Assembly (NCBI GenBank): GCA_900169235.1
Contig: FWCC01000161.1
Span: forward strand, 62,001 to 126,000
Origin: Zarea fungicola
Taxonomy: Eukaryota > Ascomycota > Sordariomycetes > Hypocreales > Cordycipitaceae
Direction of reading: 5' to 3'
DNA: 64,000 nucleotides
In this document: piece by piece, positions 1 through 12,823 of the stretch
How positions within the stretch are numbered: the first letter of the stretch is position 1
How the letters are laid out: every line of letters begins with the position of its first letter
Notes under the pieces: generated by a model
Databases searched by the model: none
Seen by the model: only the letters and a program-made list of their open reading frames with translations
Told to the model about the DNA's origin: nothing
Program-made: the position numbers and the translations under genes

Positions 1-3000
1 AACCTCATTGGTTCGAGATACCCCTGCAAGTGTGACAAGACGGTTGAGGTGCAGGGGAACAGGAAGGAAAAGGACGGGACTTGTCTGCTCTCCTCAGTCT
101 TTTTTCTTCTCCTGCCACCTCTCCCCACCGTCGCGCGGGGCGGGACCAACCGAATTGCTGCTGCGAGACAGGCTTTCGAGCTTTAGCGTCACTCTGAAAG
201 GCCTGTTGACGATCGAGATTGGCCATCGCCTGCATGGTGCTAGCCAAGGGGCCCCAGCTAGCGCCTCCTCTAGTGCCATGAAGAGACGAGTTGTCGTTTG
301 GCTGTTAAATGGAGGGTTGGGCCAATAAGTTTTTGGCTTGAACTATGCGGCGTCCTCACACCCTTTCATGCTTTCTGGGTACCATGTTGGTGCGTATGCA
401 CAAGGTAGCATGGTTATTTCCTGTCCTTGTTTACAGTAGTATCAAAAAACTTACACTTTTTTGGTGGGAATTTCTAGCCTGCAGACAGAGCACGAGGTTT
501 TGTGGTGGAGTGCGCAACTTGAAGAGTTGACGAGTAGCCACCACCCCTGCTCCCCCCTTGTCTAAATGGTCGTCTTCAGCACGCCACACGCAGAATGCTT
601 CTTCAAGCCCCAACTAGTTTGTTCGTTGTGGCGTCCGTTTCCCGGTCATACTTCCATTGTCTTTTGTGCACATGTTGCTCTGGCTGGAAGGTCCCGCCAA
701 TTCCATCTCTCGAGCTTCCTGGTTATGCCCTTCCTAGTAACAGCGATTCATACGAGTACCACACTCTTTTTCTGCTTATTCCAATAACAATTCCATCTCA
801 TCTTGTACAAGGTTTGCGTGGCATATGTAACTAGCCCACATCACGTCTAGTGTACCGTTGGTTAGTTCCATCATGCTACGAGGGTTGAAGAACTATCAGA
901 TTGGAGCATCAGTTCAAATTACTTTCACAATGTTCAATAGTCAAATCTGTTTAGTCACCACTGAGCATTCCGAGAAACTTATCAAATATTCTCGGGGTAT
1001 TGCCATCAAGTTGTCGACTTGACGCTTTGCACAGACCACCCAGCCGGTTGCCCATCAGTAATCCTCTCCATTCCCCATCTCAACACTGACTCTCCCTCCC
1101 AACCACAAAACTTCCAAAGAACCCCCACAGTACCATGACGGTAAACCAGAGCAGGTATCTATTCTGGGCTAAATTTACCGTTCATTAAACACTTACTCTA
1201 ACAGACACCAAGCACGGGGGTTATCCTACAACGGTGCTCGGCGCTTAGAAGTGCCTGATTCTATTTTTAATTTATCCCACTACTGCCAAGCTATTGGAAC
1301 TAAATGCTAACTTGTAGAATATGTTCATGTACCTTTATCCTTTTTTGCCGAGGAAGCGTATTGCTTCTCCAACTAGGAAATGCCACCGACTTCCTCTCCG
1401 TTTTCTACGCTTTCACGGAAACGGGCAATGCAACGCGCGCGCACTGTACCTACAAACGGATTTCATTGCCGAGCCCACAGTTTGCCAAGTGCCTTTTAAC
1501 CACCTTATCATAACGGAAACCCCAACTGGTATCTCGCAAACTGTCCGTCGTGTACAAATAGTCAAGAGTGTCAGTTGTCCTGTTTTGTGTAACACTGGCG
1601 CCCGGCAGATCACATCTGGAGCATGCAACTGACTAGTAATTTTGGGGTTTGTCTTCTTCTATCCGGCAGGTTGGGTCAGAAAATGTTGCATCCACGTCGC
1701 TCGTTGGTCTCGGGTAGCCGTCTTGTCCTCCCCGATAATCGGCGCACAAGTCGACATGATATGAGCTTTTTGTCACTGCATGGAAAAGAACCATAGTTGC
1801 ATGCCTTCCTCACCGCGTCTGAAAAATCCTTCTTTGACTCACATTCTCTCGGGACTCGCACCGCGACAATGACGCACAAATTTACACAGTGCTACCCTAT
1901 AATTACGGTATCTTTTTGATAGAATGGATAAGGAAGTTCCTTCTCCAGCCTCCCTCTCCCTCATCGCGCATCTAAACCCACCAAGCCCCTCATCGTTTAT
2001 GCCTACCCTGCACTGGACAACTTTGAGGGGAGGGAATACCTTGAACGAACTAGTATCACCGTCTGAGCGTACGGAACCCCACTTGCTTTGCTGCAGTGCG
2101 AGAGTGACTTGCATGATCGAAATGGATAGATTGTGTAGAGGCCCCATCCGGCGCACCGGATGGTCTAGAAAGGCCCAAAAAGCCCCCCATAAGCTTGTCC
2201 GTTGCGTCCACCGTCTAAGTTTGGCGTTTTTGCGGCTGATTTTGCATCCTTAAGCCACGAGGTTGCGATATCAACCTCTGTAGGAAAAAGCAAGTGTGTA
2301 AAGTGACGGCCGCCTATTTAAAAATGTGACAATCGATAGCTACGCTGTAGTCCCGACACAAAGGGTTGCAACCAGTTCACGTCGTCCTCTTCCTCATTCA
2401 CAAAACGTAAAACTAAACCGTTGCGGCTGCGGGCCTTAGTTTCCTGCACACCATCTTCCGCACAGTGTGGCTGGGAAACTAACATGCTTTCTGCTGGCCA
2501 ATGTCTTAGACCGACACGCTAGGAAGCTTCTCCATTCAGCTCCAACACCAACACCACTTTTTGTTCTTGGAGTTTGGCTTGACATATCAACATGTGGCTC
2601 CTGATAAGCCCTTATTCATGCGTTCCTTTTGCTTTATTTCCCCACGCGTAGATGATCACTTCCATCCTAAGCCATGGACATTTATTCAATTGTTTCCTTG
2701 CCGAGATCCTCCTTCGTGTGTTCACATGCTGTCGACGCAGAGGGCCGGATGAAGACAAGTCACATTCACGTTCACATTCACTTAAACTCACCCTCTTTCC
2801 CCCTCACCACCTGCGAGCTTAATATATTCTTCTGGTTGAAAAATTGATCCCTAGCCATCTCCAGGGGATACGCTGCGGGAAATAATAATCCTGACCCTGG
2901 AGCGGGGTTGGGGTCTAGTTGAGCATCATCGCATCCCCGCTTCCTGTCTGTTATGGATCTGGAGCCACCTCTAGCAAAGTAGTGTTTTTGTGGCTTTACT

Positions 3001-6000
3001 CTGGATACGTTTTCTTCTTTCACGGTGAACGGTGGGGTGTTTGTCTTTGACGACATATCTGTTCGGGCACTTTCCTGGTTAAAGTGGTCCACTTCGAAAA
3101 GTGATTGACCGACAAGAATGCAAGTAGTCAGTGAGTGATACCATCACATCCGCTCCAGTGTGTGTCGGTTATGTGAATCAGAGCGGGCTTTTGTCTCGTC
3201 CGAGTTTGGTAGCTACAACGTGTTGGAGTTGCACAGAAAACGTGCGGCTGTTAGTTAATGCTTGTAACGCCACCGGCCCTCGAATGAAGTTAATGCATAG
3301 CAGGCTCAAATTCCATGTCCACGTGGGCTATCAAAGTGAGAACCACAAAGTCTTGCCAGTGTGAATCGGATATGTCACGGGCTGTAACTATTCATCGCCT
3401 CAGAGCAATATTTTTTTTCTTTGCGGAACGAAGTTTGGATCGGTATGCAGCAGTGTTCTTTAATCCCGGATTTGAAACCTACTTTGTCGTGCTATGCCCA
3501 CCACGAGCTACGCATGCACCTGTGCAGCAACAACCTGCTTGTTGTTGTATCGCGTCGTTTGTTAGATTGCCAGAAGCTATCCATTTTGGGCAAGATCTAG
3601 GCCTCACCGGGCTGTAAACTCTTTGGTCGGGAGGCTTTTAGAATGGCCTCAATCTATCAACAAAGTGGTGTGCTGGGAACTTTTGATCCCACCATGCGGG
3701 AGAGCCGTAAATGGTTTTTCACCGGGCCGCATCCATTATGCGGCATGGACTATTGGTGTGGTAGCATTCATTATTGCCCTTGTCGGTTGACACCCCCAAT
3801 CTCAGAGTTTCTCGGTCTTGTTTCCACTCTGCCTCCCGGGTAAGCTTTTTCACCTGTCGGTTCTTTCACTTTTCGTTGTCTCGGAGAAAGAGGAAGAGTG
3901 TGGGCCGTTGTCTACCGTACTCACCAGGATTATTTCAGCCCGGTTGCAAGGGTCCAGTTCAGTTCGTGGGGCTACATTGGCACTGTGATGGGCGGGGAAG
4001 TTTCCCTTCCTAGCCCGGGTGATGGCTTCTGGAGCTTATCGTAACACCGTCAAACACCATCTTACCTTGGTATGTTTGACGTGATTTTCGCACGAATAGA
4101 AACGCCGAGGCATTAGGGGCAACAACGTTATTAACTCAGCTGCCTTTTGTGGTCTTTGACGGCCGCTTGGACAGTTTGGCCTGTGTGAAAGTATGTTGCC
4201 ACTTGTCATCCAAAGTCGGCTAGATGCCAAAACAACGACAACCCGTCTCTTTTTTTAGCCGTCTTTCCTAGGCTTAATGGTGATGCGCCACAATTTTTCC
4301 GTATAGGGCGACAGCTTCCGAAAGAGCCTGCCAAAGAATCTGCTGCAGGCTATCACAAGACAACCTGCTGGGGGCGCCGCATCGCATTCTGAACAAGTCG
4401 GTGAGGATCTGCAAACTTTTACGGGTTCTTCAGGTGCTCCAGCTTATGACCCAGTGCCCAGGTTACTTATGAGGTTGCACAACTTGTTTGTCTGCAATGT
4501 AATGGGGTTTCTCCGCCGTATTCGGGACATTCAATTCTTGGGACTGCACCGCAAATGGGTTTTCCGGGACTAATAAATATGTGAGATGCTAGGTGAATGA
4601 AGGGTAGGACGATTATAGAAGGCATCAAAAGACGGATCTGCGCCATTGCCAGGCCGAGAGTGTGGCAGGTGGACAAAGTAGAAAGTGACAGCCACTAAGT
4701 GAGCAGTTGCAAAGATGGGAATGAATGCCCAGTAACATCGGGTTCTCCGGATCAAACTCCACTGTAAATCCGTCTGAGTGTTGCAGAGGACTCCTTATAT
4801 TTTTTTTTTATCGCAGCCGGGTATCTGTGGCAAGCAGAGTGTGGCGACGGCGTAGTGATTGTCGGGGGATTGGCTGGCCAATTGTAAGTCGTAGGCAGGT
4901 CGCTGGAAGTCGATTGGGCATAAGATGCAAATTGGCGGCTTAGGCATCATTAAACCCTGAGCGATGAACCCTGCATTGTTTCCTGTCATGCCACACCCGT
5001 TTCTCGCCCGCCGACGTACTCGGCTCAGTCACAAGGATTGGCCACGAAAAAAAAATAACAGTGTAGATCGAGAGTGCTACGCTGTAATTCCGGATGTCAA
5101 AGATATCACCACACCGAGAGACGGCGGCACAAATAGAGCAGACCCAAACCACGACAGGTTTAGCCGAGGGTGACCCCAACGGGTCATTGCGCAGGACTAT
5201 CTGGAACTGTATAAGGTCGAAGCAATGACCAGCACTAAGAAAAAAAGAGTCGACGGGGACCAGGGCTAGGAATAGGCAGGCTAGATGAGAAGAGTTAGCA
5301 TCGTTGCAGCAACATGGGTAGAAATGGTGATGGATGTGTGGATTTTGTTTGTTGGTACAATGTACTGGAAAGAAGGCTGCTGTGCTGTGGCTGTTGCGCA
5401 ACACTGCGGGAAGGAAAGAAGGACACACAGTGCGGGCAAGGAAGGAACGCTCCAGCCCTGGCTGTGTGGCTTAACGGCACACCCCTCCTTCCCGCTCCAC
5501 CTTCCGTCCGCTAGTATATGTGGCTTGTCACTTGTCTCTATCCCAGCATGGCAGGGGACCTTGTTCACCAGTGCAGTTCTCGCTTTGCGACATTAAAAAT
5601 CCTCTTGATAATATGCATGTCTCCGACTGTTTGTTTAGCTACGGCAGAAAACTGCACCTCTCGATGCATGTGGCGGATAGGAATAGGGTCCCTGCCAGCC
5701 ACGGAATAGCTCCGCACTATGTCTGGCAGGACCAGTAACCATAACAAACGAGAAAAAAAAAAGGACAGTGAGCTATCGGTGAAGGAGGTAACCATTCTTA
5801 TCAAGTGAAACCAAAGGAGGAAAGTATGTCATTTTTTCCCCCTCAGGTTGTTATGGCCGCCGTGGCGCAATGTGGCCCGTTCGACAGAAGCTAGGCCGGC
5901 CTGTGTAAGTCATGCGCGACCCAATTCTGTGACCTTCATGCGATCGTCAGAAGGCAATGATGCAGAAACCAGCAGCTGGACTCGTACACGGCGAGTAAGA

Positions 6001-8337
6001 ATCATGCAGTTCTTTGCAAGTTGTCCAGCTGTCGTGGTCTTCCTCGGCGCGACGTGGCGACCGTTGAATGCGATTCAACTCCAAGACATCTCTCGGTGTA
6101 TCCCAAACGAGACGCACAACGCACACGGCGATTGAAAGGCCCGCTGTTCAATCATGGTTACTGCGTATTTCTACTCGCCGCGCAATCCGCTGCCAGCAGC
6201 ATGATGCAGTGACAATCTCTTCCCGTGTGGCTTGGGCCTGACTTCTACCTCCTCGGTCGACGCCGGTTTCCTTTTCGCAAATCAAGGACATTCGTTTCGA
6301 AGAAAAAAAAAACAATTATCTAGGTCAGCTGCGCAAGCAGCCAACCAATTCCGTGTTGACGAGCATTCAGTACCCTTTTTGCGATCGCTGCAAGATTGTT
6401 TGTTGCTTGAAGTCTGTGAAACCTCACTTGCCACTCCCGTCCTTTCACCCCCCAGCCCTTCTGGGCAGCCCTTGCTTCCCGCACTTTGCGTGGGTTCGGA
6501 GCCTCTTCCGCAGACACCCTGGGGCGATGGAGTAATGGGTCTCGCACGGCTGTCTTGCCTCTTGTAAGTGCCGTGACTCAATAGGGTGGAGAAGGAGCGG
6601 GAAAGGCTGGGAAACACCACTGTATCTCGTTTCAATCTTGTAGGCCGACCTTGACACTGCCAAAATGCCAGGTTTCTGTAAAACAATAGAGGGAAAACTG
6701 TAGTTTTGAAAGCGAGCGAAGTTTTTGACTGCTTGCATCTGCATACATATATGTACAAATGCTTTACATGGTGGCCATACATGGCAACTGGAGCCGTTCT
6801 AGAGCCTCATGTCCGTCGGTCACACGGCAGCTTTCCATGCGAGCTCTTACACCAAAGCTGGGCATCAAGACCATCATGGAAAAAGTGTTGTGGATGGTGG
6901 TAGTACTACCAGTGGGCTTTGCATTGCAAGCGATCCCCTCCCGGCCCGCCCTTCTTCTGCAATGATTACTTGCACCCGGTACCTTCTTACTCCATCTGCA
7001 GCCCTGCCAATATAAGGGACAGAACAGTAACAATATTAATGAGGGCATTATTATTGTTGAGGGGAAACGCAAAAGTCGAGAGGCGGGGGTTCAATAGGGC
7101 GGTCGGCGACAGGCGGAGTGCCGTTGACGGAGTAGCGGTGCGGCTTATTATTGGATTAGACTAACCAGCAAACGGCCTCGGAATCTCAGCGCTTACAGCT
7201 ATAGAAAATCGCCATGGATTATATTGGGTGGATCTCCATTTGGCAATCCGGGCCTATTGTAGAGAGCTAGCAAGCCAAACCTGACTGCTCATTATGGGCT
7301 TCACTCCTTCACATCCCTGCAAAGCACTTGCTTGTAACGCAGCGAATCGTGTGTGCCATCCAGCCCCACGCTCGGTACTCCGTAGCTCTCTCTGCTCGGC
7401 TTCCTCATGCATGAAGGGCATCTGCAGCCAGGTTCCGGACCGGTTTAGTCTCAACGCCAGGGATTCTTCCTTTGCGGAGGGGGGCCTGGGCCGCAACACC
7501 AACACCCTGGTCTGTCCCTCAACAGCCCAATTACTGTCCTCCTCTTCGCGCCGTACCCTGGACTACGGACAGCGCCAATGCAGGCTTTTAAACCAATAAG
7601 AGATCGATCTGCAAGCCAGCGGTCTCGTACTGGCCACTGCCACTGCAGAATGCGCTATGACTTGCCTGTGGCGGCGTGACAACCAACTTGCAGTCACCTT
7701 TCATGTATACCAAGCACCTTGTGAATCGTGTGAATGTGCCGTGCCCGTGCAGCTTGCTCGCGTTAGCCCTCACAAGTCCGACAGGCTCCCTCATGCCTCC
7801 TCCCTTACCACCAACAGGGTGTAGACCCCGGGCTTCTCCTGGTCGACGCTACCGCTTGTTCTATTCTTGGTCAGAAACACACTAAATAATCGCCAGAGCA
7901 CAATAGGTCGTGGCTACCCGTCACAATATACCACACCCACTCACACACCCCGAAGTCCCTTTGGCGGTTCTACAGAGCGGTCACAGTCGATAATCCCACC
8001 ATCTGCGAACGACACGGGGATACATAATACTCACAGGGCCACTTGCACAGCATCTATCTTGACCCTCCTTTCCCGAGTTTATGCAAACCGTTTACATCTC
8101 TCGCGAGATTCTTGATTGTGCCTTATTTCCTTGAATGTTTTTATACTTTTAGTCTCACGGTAATCGCAGTCCTATTAGCCCTATATATATCCCTGCCGCT
8201 GGCGACAGCAACCACTCACACACAATAAGCCCCTCCTGCTACAGTCCTTTGGACTATCGGCGTCCTGGTTGATGCCGTATTAAGTTACCCGAGCTCGCAC
8301 AACCACACACACATTAATACCTTCATTCCGGCAAAAA
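1..8337. other. Long gene-free region upstream of the SAM/PH gene
   Basis: No reading frame in this 8.3 kb looks like a protein: all are short, overlap on both strands, lack recognisable motifs, and cannot be joined by good splice sites into anything I know. It contains homopolymer A and T runs and, from about 7.9 kb on, CA- and CT-rich sequence typical of a fungal promoter and 5' leader. One copy of the 9-mer TACTCCGTA lies at 7376-7384. It could hold a long 5' regulatory region, non-coding RNA, or decayed sequence; nothing seen decides among these. Confidence 0.6.
8182..8190 (+). promoter_or_regulatory. TATA-like element of the SAM/PH gene
   Basis: An alternating TA tract about 150 bases before the ATG at 8338, inside a pyrimidine- and CA-rich stretch. 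It is placed like a fungal core promoter for the gene that follows. The function is inferred from position and composition only. Confidence 0.3.
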
Positions 8338-11037
8338 ATGGTGAGTCTGCTACTACTCTTTTGTGATTTATAATCTTGAATTTTATTAACAACTGTCTTA
8401 GGAGTTCACAGATTTTCAGTCCGGTCAAGGGCGGACATATTCGGAGATGCGGCAAAAACCAGCTCCGCGGGATACCTTCTTTAATCTCATCAATAACTCA
8501 CAACAATGTAGACCCATGTCTGTTGCAACAGAGTTTGTTGATACGGACTGGGACGAAGAAGAGACTATCCTGACTGATGTTGAGGACAACTCACCGCGAG
8601 TCAGTGTACAATCAGTATGTCCGAACCTTTCGTATGCTGAAGATACAGCGTCGCTCTTGCTAACTGGAGGTAGTCCGGGCAAACAACACTCGATTCATTT
8701 GGGGAAGAGGCCTTGACGCCTAGATCCAGCCGACTCGAAACCTATTCCAAGCAGATCGAAGGTCCAGTCGGTCCCCACCTCTTCCGTATATCGTCAGACT
8801 CGGAGGACTACTATGTTCACAAGGATACCATGGGCATGTCGCCCATCACGCCAAAGCCTCACGGCTTTGGTGAGATTATGGTGCACCCTCCTCTGCCGCT
8901 GCCACACTTTGCAGAGATTACTGTGCAGTCGCCTCTTCCGCTGGACGGACCATTTCAGTATACAAAGGAGGAGCTGGATACATCTGATCTCGTATCGTGG
9001 ACCCCAGAAATGGTTGCACAGGCTATGCTCGATGCTGGCATTGAGATTTCCATGGCAGATCGTTTCATTGAAAATGATATCAATGGCCCAATTCTAATCA
9101 CCCTCAAGTTTGAAGACCTACGGGAGCTGGACATACCTTCCTTTGGCATGCGCACCAAAATCTGGCACCAGATCCAACTTCTCCGCGACATGCAAGAGCG
9201 GGCTGCTCACTCCCGACCTGCAACCCCGATCGACGATGCGCCCAGCCGGGAGGTGCGCCGGGAAGCTCGCAAGCAGGACGAGCCAGGCCTCAAGTGTCGC
9301 GCCAGCAGTCGGCGCAAACGACGAGCTACGACCAACGCGGACGACAACATCATGCCGTCCGAGTCTGTCTCCATCATTGGCATCGAGCAGGTTATCCCCA
9401 AACCTCACCACTGCTCCAAAGGCGAGAACTGTAGCAAGTGGAGAAAGCAACAGCGCCTCCTCGAAGACTTTAAACGCGCCAATCCCCATGTCGATATGAA
9501 GGCCTCGGGCAAGGTCATGATTTACGGCGACGTGGGTAACCCAGAGACAGCCAGAGCAATCAACCCCAACGACGATCTGCGTCCATTCAGTGACGCAGCG
9601 CCATCTCTCGTGGCATCTTCCGACATACTAGGCACGGACGGCATGCCGCCCCTGCAGTACCTGCAAGAAGCTGCTCTTCGGAGCGTACAGAGCCGGGATA
9701 AGCAGGAGAATGTACTACAGTTCCTCAGCTTTCAGCACACAAAGGATTCCTGCAGCAATGAGGTGCCTCCTACCCCCCCTTTCGAGCTGGTACCGACCGT
9801 TCAACCACCTCATCAGGGCCTCCGTCGCCTCCCGAAGCTCTCCATTCCCCTCAACGTGCAAGCACAGCGCGCGTCCACAGCCCCCCGACGAGCCTCCATC
9901 TCACCACAGCAACAGCCCAAGCAGCAGCCGCACCAATCGCACCACCAGCGCGCCTCATCTCAGGGTTTTATCCCGTACAGGATGGAAAAGGCCGACCCTC
10001 GCTCTCCCGATCTGGAGACGCCCAGAAACCCATACAGGTTCGGGACGCCATTTTCAGAGATGGATGTGCCTGTGACGGCAGTGCCTCTCGGACCCGTCTC
10101 CAGAGATGCCTCGCAGTCGGTGCCCCCAGACATGAGCTACCGCACCACCTCCCCCGGGTATGGCAGCGCGGCGCCACTCCACCAGCTTCCTCCGCAGCGC
10201 TCGCTCTCTCGCGCCTCTGTGCGCCGCCCGTCGTTCCCCGTGCTACCGTCCGTGAACGAGTACAAGGCCATCCGCGTTTCATCTCGCACCCCATCCCCGC
10301 AGGAGGCATCGCCGCCGCCCCATGCGGCCTCCCGCCCTGTGCGACCGCACCAGCCGTCGCCGCCACCGCGTGGCAACTACCCGTGGTCATCGTCACCCGG
10401 GCGTCACCAGGAGGTGGTGTCACGAAACGGGGCAAACACGACGGCCTCGACGTCATCATCCTCCCTGGGGACCACAAGGTCAGCGACGGTTCCCCCGCTT
10501 GCTGCTGGCGGTGCTGGTCCCGGGACCGGCGGTGTCTCGTTCCAGGGGCCCATGAAGAAGCGCAAAACCCGGCTGCTGCGCCACGAGTGGCAGGACGGCT
10601 ACTTCACGCTCAAGGGCACGCGGCTCAACATGCACAAGGACCTGACGGCCGTGGACCGCACGCTCGAGTACATTGACATTGACGACTACGCCATCGCCTG
10701 CTCCAGCGTGGCCACCACGTCCAAGCTCAGCGCCGCCTTCAAGGCCGTCTCCATCTCGCACAACCGCGAGAAGAGCGACCCCGTGGCGGCGTTTAGCTTC
10801 CAGCTGGTGCCCCAGGACAAGAACGGCGCCCGCCTGCGCAAGCGTGAGAGCTCGTTTGGCGGGGGTGCCGGCGGTGGTGTGTCTGGGGACGGTGTTAATG
10901 GCACCGGCAGGACGCACCACTTTGCCGTCAAGAGCCGCGATGACCGCATTGACTGGATGCGCGAGATGATGCTCGCCAAAGCCCTGAAGCAAAAAGGAGA
11001 CGGCTTTGAGATTAGCGTCAATGGCAACATGATTTAA
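8338..11037 (+). CDS. SAM and PH domain cortical scaffold protein (Boi/Pob1-like)
   Basis: Three exons: 8338-8340 (the ATG alone), 8402-8614 and 8674-11037, giving 859 residues. Intron 1 has a GTGAGT donor and a TTAG end. Intron 2 has GTATGT, a GCTAAC branch site and a TAG end, and restores the frame across an in-frame stop at 8671. A SAM domain lies at about residues 176-248 (begins SDLVSWTPEMVAQAML). A long Pro/Ser/Gln-rich disordered middle follows, then a PH domain at about 700-845 (GPMKKRKTRLLRHEWQDGYF) interrupted by a Gly-rich loop. This SAM-PH order is that of yeast Boi1/Boi2 and fission yeast Pob1, which link Cdc42/Rho signalling to exocytosis at growth sites. No SH3 domain is seen. 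The role at the hyphal tip is inferred from family. It converges on the mS43 gene. Confidence 0.85.
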
Positions 11038-11834
11038 GCTACGAGGCTTTTCCTATTTTTCCTTGGGTAACTTTGTCTCTTGTTCCTCATTTCATCCATC
11101 TATTGCATCAGCGTTTGAGTGAGCCTTGACAACAATCCATCCTCATGAGCAAATCAAAGGCCTTTCATATCATTACCATCATTACCATCGTCATTATCAT
11201 CCTCCATTTTTTCAATCTCCTTCGCCATCTTCATCATCATCTTCATCATCTTTGCTCAATACTGCTTTCTGCCTTGTCTTTCATGATTCATTTGTTCAAC
11301 CACATTTCACATTCCGCTTCACGTTTGTGAGGGGAATAACCGAGCGCAAGCCAAATCTATTATACCAATTTGAGATTTCGATCTTTTGCTTTTCCTCAAT
11401 GTTAGGAAAGCTCCCTCTTCTGTTTAGTCTGGTTCATGGGCATGGGTTATTTAGTTAGCATGTCTATTACCAAATTGGATTAAAAAAAGTTACAATATTT
11501 TCAACGCATGGAAGTGAACAGTGCATAATAGTAATACAGTCTCAACTGGAAGCTCTATCCCCAAGCCACGGCTCAGGACGAAATTGGCTGCTATGGTATA
11601 TATTTTCAACCTCTATGGGAGAATACAGCTATTATACATGTTTCGAGATTTGCTATTCCAATCTCGCGGTGAGAGTAGTCTGTCTCTGACCAATTCTTTC
11701 TTGGCTCTGCTTTCTGCTCTTCACACTAGCCCTTTGTCGCGTTTTTCTTTTTGCGCCGAGTTGTTTCCCAGTCAGTATACATCAAAATGCTTTTGAAATT
11801 CCAATTCCAATTCAGATTTTATTTTCTTCTTCGT
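11038..11834. other. Convergent intergenic region
   Basis: This is the 3' side of both the SAM/PH and mS43 genes. It has a low-complexity ATC/TCA-rich stretch at about 11165-11260 and AT-rich sequence suited to 3' ends. No gene seen. Confidence 0.5.
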
Positions 11835-12823
11835 TTAAGCCGCACCCTTGAAAGCCGCGCGAGTAAGCCCGGCCCTGCTAGAAACAAGCTCCCAGTCGAC
11901 AAGCTCCCACCAGGCCTCAGCAAAGGCAGCCTTGCCACCGTTGCCACCAGCGCCAACGCCCCAATCCAGAAGCCAGGCGTGCTCCCAGGTGTTGAGGCAC
12001 AGTAGCGGCTGCACCTCGATACCACCGGGGGGCAGATTGCCGGCGCGGTGTTGGGCGCCCTGGAGCTGATTGCGGAAGTATGGCTTGGCACTTCCCTGGT
12101 TGCCCACCGTGTTCATGTCGGTGGACTGAGCCCGCCAGTGGGCGCCCGGGTAGGGAGAGCCGGCGAGGTAGGTGGATAGGATGCGGTAGGCGCCGGGGCC
12201 GGTCTTGACGAGCCAGACAAAGCCGGGACCAAACATGGCGGAGGCTGTCAGGACAAACTCGCGGCGGAGGGTCTCAATGGAGGAGAAGGAGACTTCGAGC
12301 TCGGAGCGCAGGGTCTGGGGCATCTGGACGGGGGCTGGAGCGATGCCCTGGAAGAAGAAGTGGTTGTTGTGAGCCATGGAGGCGTAGTTGAAGATGGGGG
12401 CCTGGTTGGGTTCGCGGGCGGTCATGAGGGCGATGGTCTTGGTGTCTTTGTCTTCGAGCTCAGTGCCTGTGATGGGGATAAAGTTAGATATGGGACCTCC
12501 AGGATGAAGCATTGTGAACCAATTGCGCATTAGGAATGCACTCGAGCTCGGTAGAGCTGCTGGAAAAAGGGTTACAACGCACCGGCTGTCAGGGCGTTGA
12601 GCTTCTCGACTGTCAGCGCCATGTACTCTGACCAGGCAATGTTGAAGCCGCCAGGGCTCATGAGGTTGGGAACGCCCTCAGTGAAATCGTGCGTCAGGGC
12701 AGGGACATGATGAATCGATCTAGCAGCAAGAGGTAGGGCAATTTTGCGGGCTGTCGAGGTCGTCGATGGTCGCAGGCTCTGGGCAGCGGCCAGGCCGGAC
12801 GTCCTTAACCGTGTGCGAAACAT
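11835..12823 (-). CDS. Mitochondrial small-subunit ribosomal protein mS43 (Fe/Mn-SOD fold)
   Basis: Two exons on the minus strand, 12823-12583 and 12466-11835, give 290 residues. The 116-bp intron has a GTGCGT donor, an ATCTAAC branch site and a CACAG end, and joins NALTAG to TELEDKDTK in frame. The N-terminus is Arg/Ser/Thr-rich and lacks acids, like a mitochondrial presequence (MFRTRLRTSG). The body has the Fe/Mn superoxide dismutase fold, with the helical MAHNNHFFFQG stretch and the C-terminal LCLNTWEHAWLLDWG block. In fungi this family (yeast Mrp1/Rsm26, mS43/mS42) sits in the mitoribosomal small subunit and is not an active dismutase. The sister protein mS42 is the main alternative. A true SOD is unlikely because the metal-ligand pattern is incomplete. 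Confidence 0.82.

Noticed and set aside
1..40. A tRNA T-arm-like GGTTCGA at the left edge
   Set aside because: The flanking bases do not pair as a T-stem and no acceptor or anticodon arm fits.
12535..12582. A 23-base intron in mS43 ending at the first CAG after the donor
   Set aside because: Too short for splicing; the 116-base intron ending at 12467 has a proper branch site and gives the expected family text.
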